Part shown: positions 34,707 through 40,846 of the stretch, piece after piece
Numbering within the stretch: the first letter of the stretch is position 1
How the letters are laid out: every line of letters starts with the position of its first letter
NCBI GenBank assembly: GCA_048213135.1
Contig: PS015028.1
Span: 1-40,846, forward strand
Length of the DNA stretch: 40,846 bases
Source: Reclinomonas americana ATCC 50394
Taxonomy: Eukaryota > Jakobida > Jakobea > Jakobida
Direction of reading: 5' to 3'
Made by a program: the position numbers and the translations under genes
The notes under the pieces: model-generated
The model's database searches: none
What the model saw: the letters and a program-made list of their open reading frames with translations, nothing else
What the model was told of the DNA's origin: nothing

Positions 34707-37700
34707 TCACTTCCGACCACCACCGCTGCTGCTTCGCGGTCGGCTGCCACCTCTCGAGCCGCCCTCGCTGGTGCCCACAGCACTGGAGGACTCTCCATCG
34801 CCACCTCCACCACTTCCACTTGCTCCTCCTCCTCCTCCTCCGCCACTGCTGCTGCTGCTCTTTTGCGCATCCTTGACCAATCGCATGCCCTTGGACAGAC
34901 GCTCGCACACCAGAGCAATGTGTTTCTGTCGGGGAGTGAGTATCGACTGCACATCCACGGCCGCTCCAACTTGTTCTCTCGGCTCACCTTCAGCTTGTGT
35001 GTGTCGGGAGGCATGGCCAGTGGTGCCGGCACACTGGAACTCTCCTTGGCGCTCCGTGCCAACGCCGTGCGCAGCAAGTGGGTCATGGCGGCATCGGTGA
35101 CCTCCTCCCAGCCCTGGTCTCCGCAGTCGTTGACAATCGGTGACAGGCACTCGCGCAGGANNNNNNNNNNNNNNNNNNNNNNNNNNNNNNNNNNNNNTGT
35201 TGAAGTCGCGCGGTCCCAGCTCGAAGCGGCACTTGATGAGCAAGGTGATGAGGCCGGTGGCGGCACTCAGGCGGATTCTGGAGTTCGCCAGGTCCCGTTG
35301 TAGCACCTGCACCTCGTTCGCCACTTGCATAATGTGATGGTAGGTCTGCGTGAAGAGTGCATCCAGCGAGTCCAACGGCGCCGGATTCCGATCCTTGTAG
35401 CGCACCAACAGGCGCTTCTGAATGCTGCGCAGTTGATGTGCGCGCTCGGCCAGCGTGCTCTCCCGCTCACGCAACATGACACGACACTGCAGGCAGGCGC
35501 ACGTGAGCCTCCTGACATCTCTCTCCGCCACTTTGCTCTCCTTGCAGTCTCACCTCAAAGTGATCATCGATGCACTCAAAGTACTCCTTGAATGGCAAAT
35601 TGTCGGTGAATGTGATGGAGAGCAGATCGCCACCGTCGGGTCGTGCCACCNNNNNNNNNNNNNNNNNNNNNNNNNNNNNNNNNNNNNNNNNNNNNNNNNN
35701 NNNNNNNNNNNNNNNNNNNNNNNNNNNNNNNNNNNNNNNNNNNNNNNNNNNNNNNNNNNNNNNNNNNNNNNNNNNNNNNNGCATCCTGCTCCAAGCGGCG
35801 CACCAGCTCGTGACTCAGCAGCCACAGAGCCTCGAAACTGCCGGCCTGCACTCGATATCGTCCCGAATCTGCATGCAGGCGAGTGGGGTGAGTGGAGCGA
35901 GGCAACCTCGAGACAGTCGCACACACACACACACACACCGGCTTTCTTCGACACCAGGATGGTGGCATCGGCCTGATTTAGGTACTGGAATGTGAAGACA
36001 TTGGGTGTGACGACGGAGCGCGCATCCTCCGAGCTGCTCGCAATCACGTCCTCGAACAGGGTCGACAAGAGCACCGGCGGCTTATTGGTGTCAAAGGTGA
36101 CCTGCAGTCGCCTCTTCCGTTAGAACACGTACGCACACACATCGGCATGCCAGCAGTCGGACCTTGAAATCGGGATTCTTGACGGGCGGCACCACCGAAC
36201 CCACCAGGCTGAACGGAAGCGAGAAGGCCGCACGCGCACACAGCGGCTCACCCGACGGTAGCGTGTACGTGCACACCACCTCGGCATCCAGCGACACGGG
36301 CAGTTTGGTGCCGTCGCACAGGAACACCAGCGGTACCATCAGCGGCGTCCTTGCACGACCCGATCCACCTGCGCCACCAGCAGAGCGGAAGAAAAGAGTC
36401 GGCCACGGCCACCACCACCAGCACCAGCGCACAAGCAGACACACAGAGAGAAGGGTTGACGCGCAACTGAGCGACGGAATGGTGATCGATTCCTCCGAGA
36501 CACGCACACCAGGTGGTGGTCTCACGTTCAGCATGAGACTACTGAGCTCTTCGCTTCCAGTGTAGTTGATGTACAGGCGCACATTGGCGACTTTGACTCG
36601 CGGCCGCCCTCCCAGGTGATCCGACAGATCGGCCTCTAGCTCCTCGAGCATTTCTGCACGTAATCGCACGTTAAGCACCGACGCCACCACCACAATACAC
36701 GGGGTGGCGTAGGGGTTGTGTGCTCACCTGGCGGAATTCGCGTGTCGCAATTTGACGGCACTTGCACATCTAGTGTCACACCCTCCCTCCGTGCAATTTT
36801 GCCAGCTGTGTGCGAGGAGGTGGGTGAGATGGAGAAAGGACACGAGTGGCGGCCTGCGGGAAACGAAACTCGCTTGCGCTTCCCGAATGTGCGCCTGCAA
36901 GCGCTTGTGTTCCGCATCCATCTCGGCGTAGTCCATCTCTTTGCCCTCGCCCACCGATACGGGGTTCGATGCTGGATCCGTGCCCATGTACGTCACCAGC
37001 ACGCGCCCTTGTTCGTTGAGTGACACGACCAGGCCGCGCAGACCACTGCACACAATGCCCCGTGAGCGGAAACAACACCTGCACGGGCGTGCAGGGGAGA
37101 AGGAGAGAGCGCGCACGCACCCGAATGCTGCCACACGCAGTGAAATCGGGGTGCACGTCAGTTTTGCTGACCACACCACTTGTGGATCGCGGTACACCAC
37201 CATCGAGCTGCTGTGTGTGCCAACCAGCAGATTCTGCAGTGCTGCTGCGGCACTGGCACCACCCGCTGCAGCGACAACGTCAATACAAGGGCACACGACA
37301 ACCGGAAAGATTAGGCGTCGCACCTTCACGCGTCACGTCGTACGTGATGCAGCAGCTGGGGAAAAAGTCGAACCGCCGCTGTTGCCGGATGGCGCCATTC
37401 TCCTTTACGCAGAAGAGAGAACGCTCGCCGAGCAAGATAATGTCGACCTGCTGCGCAGCGAGGCTCTTCGAGTACTTGCCCGTGCGGATCTCGTAAATGT
37501 GCTCGCCGACATTCAGCGACCACTCCGCCTGCAGCTGCTTGCCGTCAGAGCCGGGTCCTGTCGCCGCAGCGGAGGGACCCGACGAGGACGAGGACGAGCC
37601 GTCGCCCGAGCCACTCGCTCCACTGCCCGAGGGAGCTGACGGTGCGGGCATTTTCAGAGAAGGGAATGGAGTGGAGCGAAATGAAAACAAATGCAACGCG

Positions 37701-38943
37701 CACCAGACGAGTCGCGTTTCCGTTCGGCGGAGCCCGAGGCCGTGGCCAGCACGTGAAACTTGTACGCTTGCACCTCCATGTTGGTGTTGAAAGNNNNNNN
37801 NNNNNNNNNNNNNNNNNNNNNNNNNNNNNNNNNNNNNNNNNNNNNNNNNNNNNNNNNNNNNNNNNNNNNNNNNNNNNNNNNNNNNNNNNNNNNNNNNNNN
37901 NNNNNNNNNNNNNNNNNNNNNNNNNNNNNNNNNNNNNNNNNNNNNNNNNNNNNNNNNNNNNNNNNNNNNNNNNNNNNNNNNNNNNNNNNNNNNNNNNNNN
38001 NNNNNNNNNNNNNNNNNNNNNNNNNNNNNNNNNNNNNNNNNNNNNNNNNNNNNNNNNNNNNNNNNNNNNNNNNNNNNNNNNNNNNNNNNNNNNNNNNNNN
38101 NNNNNNNNNNNNNNNNNNNNNNNNNNNNNNNNNNNNNNNNNNNNNNNNNNNNNNNNNNNNNNNNNNNNNNNNNNNNNNNNNNNNNNNNNNNNNNNNNNNN
38201 NNNNNNNNNNNNNNNNNNNNNNNNNNNNNNNNNNNNNNNNNNNNNNNNNNNNNNNNNNNNNNNNNNNNNNNNNNNNNNNNNNNNNNNNNNNNNNNNNNNN
38301 NNNNNNNNNNNNNNNNNNNNNNNNNNNNNNNNNNNNNNNNNNNNNNNNNNNNNNNNNNNNNNNNNNNNNNNNNNNNNNNNNNNNNNNNNNNNNNNNNNNN
38401 NNNNNNNNNNNNNNNNNNNNNNNNNNNNNNNNNNNNNNNNNNNNNNNNNNNNNNNNNNNNNNNNNNNNNNNNNNNNNNNNNNNNNNNNNNNNNNNNNNNN
38501 NNNNNNNNNNNNNNNNNNNNNNNNNNNNNNNNNNNNNNNNNNNNNNNNNNNNNNNNNNNNNNNNNNNNNNNNNNNNNNNNNNNNNNNNNNNNNNNNNNNN
38601 NNNNNNNNNNNNNNNNNNNNNNNNNNNNNNNNNNNNNNNNNNNNNNNNNNNNNNNNNNNNNNNNNNNNNNNNNNNNNNNNNNNNNNNNNNNNNNNNNNNN
38701 NNNNNNCTCTCACACACACACTCTCACTCTCTAACACACATGTGTGCGCGCGTGTGTGCGCTCACTCACCGGCACCACTTGCATCATTGTCGACATTGGC
38801 CACACACAGACAGCCGTCACCAAACTCCTCATCGTGACCGGCATTCGTGCCCCACCACTCACGCGCCTGCACAACACCTTAGAGAGAGCACGAGAGACAC
38901 ACAGAGAGAGAGACACACACACACACACCTGGAAGAGCGACAT
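34707..38943 (-). CDS. BBS9: BBS9 (PTHB1), BBSome subunit; interrupted by three gaps
   Basis: Core subunit of the BBSome, which moves membrane proteins in and out of cilia. The 15-nt exon 1 (38943-38929, MSLFQ) joins 38866-38770 (AREWWGTNAGHDEEFGDGCL), matching the BBS9 N-terminus. After a 913-N gap hiding most of the propeller come 37793-37704, 37635-37324 (AEWSLNVGEHIYEIRTGK, ILLGERSLFCVKENGAIR) and further exons with VLVTYMGTDPASNP and MDYAEMDAEHKRLQAHIREA. Then follow platform/appendage segments, and near the end LPFKEYFECIDDHFEV, LRSIQKRLLVRYKDRNPAPL, GWEEVTDAAMTHLLRTAL and HIALVCERLSKGMRL. The tail is Ser/Gly-rich. The start is supported by conservation and lies 45 bp from the divergent Mpv17-family start. 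Confidence 0.95.
35161..35197. other. assembly gap (37 N) inside BBS9
   Basis: Removes a few codons of the BBS9 helical C-terminal region, between LGPRDFN and LRECLSPIVNDCGD. Confidence 1.
35651..35780. other. assembly gap (130 N) inside BBS9
   Basis: Falls between ELVRRLEQDA and VARPDGGDLLSITF in the BBS9 platform region. Confidence 1.
37794..38706. other. assembly gap (913 N) covering most of the BBS9 beta-propeller
   Basis: Lies between the exon encoding the conserved N-terminus (38866-38770) and the exon with NTNMEVQAYKFHVLATA (37793-37704). It should hide roughly 150-200 codons plus introns. Confidence 1.
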
Positions 38944-38988
38944 GAAAGTCACGCTCAATAACAACCGGCGGGAAAAACGAATGGACAG

Positions 38989-39694
38989 ATGCCGCCGCGA
39001 GCGCGTCTGTCTCTGATGGTCAACTGTCCCATGTTTGGTTTCCTGCTCCGCCATCCGCTCCTGCGCTCGTCGCTCTCCTCGAGCGTGATGCTCAGTGGCG
39101 GCGACATGCTGTGTCAAGCAGTGACTGCAGAGGCGCATGGTCTCGCGCGTGTGGAGTGGGACTGGGAGCGCGTGGGGCGATTCGCGCTCATTGGTGCTTG
39201 CATGCACGGGCCCTACTTTTACTGTTGCGCCTTCTTCGCTATGTGTGCGTGCTGTGCTGCGATGATGATTGATGACAGTGAACACAGACGCATTTCGGGC
39301 GTTGGATCGGTGGGTTCCGGCACAACCGGGCGGCTTTCGCGGGGCGCTGCGAAAGAGCCTGACGGGGCAGGTGACCATGTTTCCGGTGTACTTGTGCATG
39401 TTCTTCCCCGCCATTCGATTACTGGAGGGCGGCACGGCGCACGAGGCGGTGGAGCATGCGAAACGCAATGTGCCGACGGCGTTTGTGCTGGGCACCGCCT
39501 TTTGGCCCCTCGCCAATGTCATCAACTTTCGCTACATTCCGCGCGGTGGCAGCGCGCCGGTGGTGTTTGTGGGTGCGATGAGTGTGGTGTGGACGGCGAT
39601 TCTGTCGTGGATGAACAGTCGGAGTGCTCCGACGGCCGCGCACGCGCATGCTCACGTGCATGTGGCCGGCGATGATCGCGATCGCGAGAGATGA
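38989..39694 (+). CDS. Mpv17/PMP22 family integral membrane protein
   Basis: Two exons, 38989-39244 and 39279-39694 (a 34-nt intron); 672 nt (223 aa), in phase. The family acts in inner mitochondrial or peroxisomal membranes; Mpv17 is a probable channel. Landmarks: LLRHPLLRSSLSSSVMLSGG then GDMLCQAV, RFALIGACMHGPYFYCCAFF, RALDRWVP, KSLTGQVTMFPVYLCMFFP, the conserved FWPLANVINFRYIP and the closing VVWTAILSWMNSR. Four hydrophobic segments fit the usual four-TM topology. The C-terminal tail is His/Ala/Asp/Arg-rich (HAHAHVHVAGDDRDRER), which is unusual. Which paralogue (MPV17, PXMP2, MPV17L2) it represents cannot be decided by eye. Confidence 0.93.
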
Positions 39695-39789
39695 GGTGGG
39701 TAGTGAGTGAAGTTCGTCGGGCGTGTGGACGGGCACAGGGGGAGAGAAGGAAGGAGGGAGAAGGGAGGGAGAAGGGAGGGAAGGAAGGA

Positions 39790-40220
39790 GCAGAGAGACT
39801 TCCTGTTTGTCGATTGCGATCGCAGTCGTGGACAAGGGGAACACAGAACAGCGTTGTGGGTGAGGACAGGAAGGGGCAGAGAGACTTCCTGCATGTCGAT
39901 TGCGATCGCAGTCGTGGACAAGGGGAACACAGAACAGCGTTGTGGGTGAGGGCAGGAAGGGGCAGAGAAACTTCCTGTATGTCGATTGCGATCGCAGTCG
40001 TGGACTGGGGAACACAGAACAGCATTGTGGGTGAGGGAAGGAAGGGGCAGAGAGACAACTTCCTGCATGTCGATCGCAATCGACTGTCGGTACCGGTGTT
40101 TGCGATCACGGTCGCGGACAGTGGAACAGAGTACAGCGTTGCGCTGCGGGTGAGGGCAGGAAGGAACAAGAGGGCTGCTAGAAAGAGAGACAACTTGCAT
40201 GTCGATCGCGATCGTGATTG
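39790..40220. repeat. 86-bp tandem minisatellite, about 4-5 units, each with a TGCGATCGCA palindrome
   Basis: The string CAGAGA(G/A)A(C/A)TTCCTG recurs at 39791, 39877, 39963 and 40048 (periods 86, 86, 85), with a diverged fifth unit near 40180. Each unit carries GTCGATTGCGATCGCAGTCG, an ACAGAACAGCGTTGTGGGTG stretch and a GGAAGGGG tail. The palindrome TGCGATCGCA sits at 39815, 39901 and 39987; units four and five are mutated there. Immediately upstream is a GGAGGGA-rich purine tract (39739-39789). No coding potential is likely. Confidence 0.92.
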
Positions 40221-40422
40221 CAGGCACTCTTGACAGCAGGGAGGGTCGATATCGACTTGTAGCAAGGCTGTGCAGCTCGCCGGCGTGCACTCATCGGGTG
40301 CACTGCGCTTGCAGCTTTGACAGGCTCGATCGCCCCTTCATTGAGCATCGACTCGATATCTCTGCTGGAACCGAGTCACACCGATCCAGAGGCCGTCCGC
40401 TTTCCTCGCGGGTCGCGGCCAA

Positions 40423-40430
40423 GAATATTC
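40423..40430. promoter_or_regulatory. candidate heat-shock element (GAATATTC) upstream of HSP90
   Basis: AGAATATTCT supplies the inverted nGAAnnTTCn pair that HSF recognises, 337 bp upstream of the HSP90 ATG. Only two perfect pentamers are visible, whereas functional elements usually have three or more. Position and gene identity make it plausible; sequence alone does not prove it. Confidence 0.4.
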
Positions 40431-40483
40431 TCGGCACTCACGTCATCCCCATGCTTGCGTCATCCGTCGATTACGTCACCGCG

Positions 40484-40491
40484 TGACGTCA
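40484..40491. promoter_or_regulatory. TGACGTCA palindrome (CRE/bZIP-type site) upstream of HSP90
   Basis: A perfect 8-bp CRE palindrome, with a half-site ACGTCA nearby at 40473. bZIP factors bind this sequence in many eukaryotes. It lies 276 bp before the HSP90 start codon. A chance occurrence is possible. Confidence 0.35.
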
Positions 40492-40766
40492 AAAATGATC
40501 GCGTTGGACATGCAACTGCCGAGCTCCTCTTCGATCTTCTCGCCGCAGCCGACACGGATACAGATCTCCCCCACCTTCCCCGCCACGCTTCCCCGCCCTC
40601 CGGTGGCCAGCAGAGCGGTGCCGGCCGAAACACGGAAGGATGACGCCAACAAAACCCGGCAGGACCCGTCAAACCCGGCAGTTAACACTTTTGCACTTTC
40701 TCGCGGAGAGTTCGCAAACTCAACCTTTCCTTCAACCCCCAACGCTACTATCCCAATCAACAAACC

Positions 40767-40846
40767 ATGTCGGAGACATTTGAGTTCCAGGCTGAGATCC
40801 AGCAGGTGTGTGTGGGGGGTGTTGGGTGTTTACATATCCACAGCAA
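40767..40846 (+). CDS. HSP90: cytosolic HSP90 chaperone, first exon only (3' partial)
   Basis: The ATG at 40767 opens MSETFEFQAEIQQ, the highly conserved start of cytosolic HSP90 (MxETFxFQAEIxQ). The exon ends at 40805 with a GTGTGT donor at 40806. The intron runs off the window end, so the ATPase, middle and dimerisation domains are all outside. The lack of a signal or transit peptide argues for the cytosolic paralogue rather than the ER or mitochondrial forms. Confidence 0.9.
   Translation, partial: MSETFEFQAEIQQVCVGGVGCLHIHS

Larger units (their letters stand above)
39695..40766. other. intergenic region between the Mpv17-family gene and HSP90
   Basis: Just over 1 kb. It holds the 3' flank of the Mpv17-family gene, a purine-rich tract, the 86-bp minisatellite (39790-40220) and about 500 bp of unique sequence that should contain the HSP90 promoter. 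No gene is seen in it. Confidence 0.7.

Noticed and set aside
34268-35303. Single reading frame joining BBS9 and the helical-repeat gene
   Set aside because: The merged frame crosses a BBS9 intron and its real stop at 34707. The helical-repeat gene has its own ATG at 34627 and complete phase.
39790-40220. CRISPR-like array
   Set aside because: The 86-bp units are directly tandem with no unique spacers, and the host is eukaryotic; this is a minisatellite.

Overview
The window is nuclear DNA from a GC-rich, intron-dense, probably flagellated single-celled eukaryote. Introns are mostly 50-80 nt with GTGCGT/GTGAGT donors, intergenic spacers are very short, and CA/CT microsatellites are common. 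Gene content is typically eukaryotic: a BBSome subunit, a polycystin-1-like receptor, Sec12, a COPII cargo adaptor, a Rab GAP, a splicing factor and HSP90. I cannot name the species. All gene models were built by hand from homology remembered from the families plus splice-phase bookkeeping. Six runs of N interrupt the window.

Layout, left to right. 1-3077 (+): 3' part of a TBC1D15/17-type Rab GAP, broken by two gaps. 3304-5433 (-): MnmE/GTPBP3 tRNA-modifying GTPase, 12 exons. 5436-7045 (+): TEX261/Svp26, head-to-head with MnmE, with only 2 bp between the start codons. 7331-8118 (+): a possibly myristoylated Gln-rich protein. 8281-10542 (+): a coiled-coil protein. 10602-12682 (+): Sec12/PREB, the Sar1 exchange factor. 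12843-25847 (-): one very large polycystin-1-like gene encoding Ig-like modules, NHL propeller repeats, a CUB domain, a REJ region, a GPS autoproteolysis motif and a polycystin-type membrane region. I followed it in consistent splice phase through 2857 codons. 25848-27027: intergenic. 27028-28685 (+): SUGP1-type SURP/G-patch splicing factor. 28955-32074 (-): tail-anchored ankyrin protein. 32157-32947 (+): degenerate EF-hand protein. 33003-34627 (-): helical-repeat protein. 34707-38943 (-): BBS9. 38989-39694 (+): Mpv17/PMP22 family protein. 39790-40220: an 86-bp minisatellite. 40767-end (+): first exon of HSP90.

Functional themes. Two genes act in the early secretory pathway (Sec12 starts COPII coat assembly; TEX261/Svp26 sorts cargo into COPII vesicles). 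Two are tied to cilia (BBS9 and the polycystin-1-like receptor), and the EF-hand protein may be a third. The standout locus is the 13-kb polycystin-1-like gene. It joins NHL propellers and a CUB domain to REJ-GPS, appears to lack the PLAT domain, and stops before the C-terminal cation-channel module.
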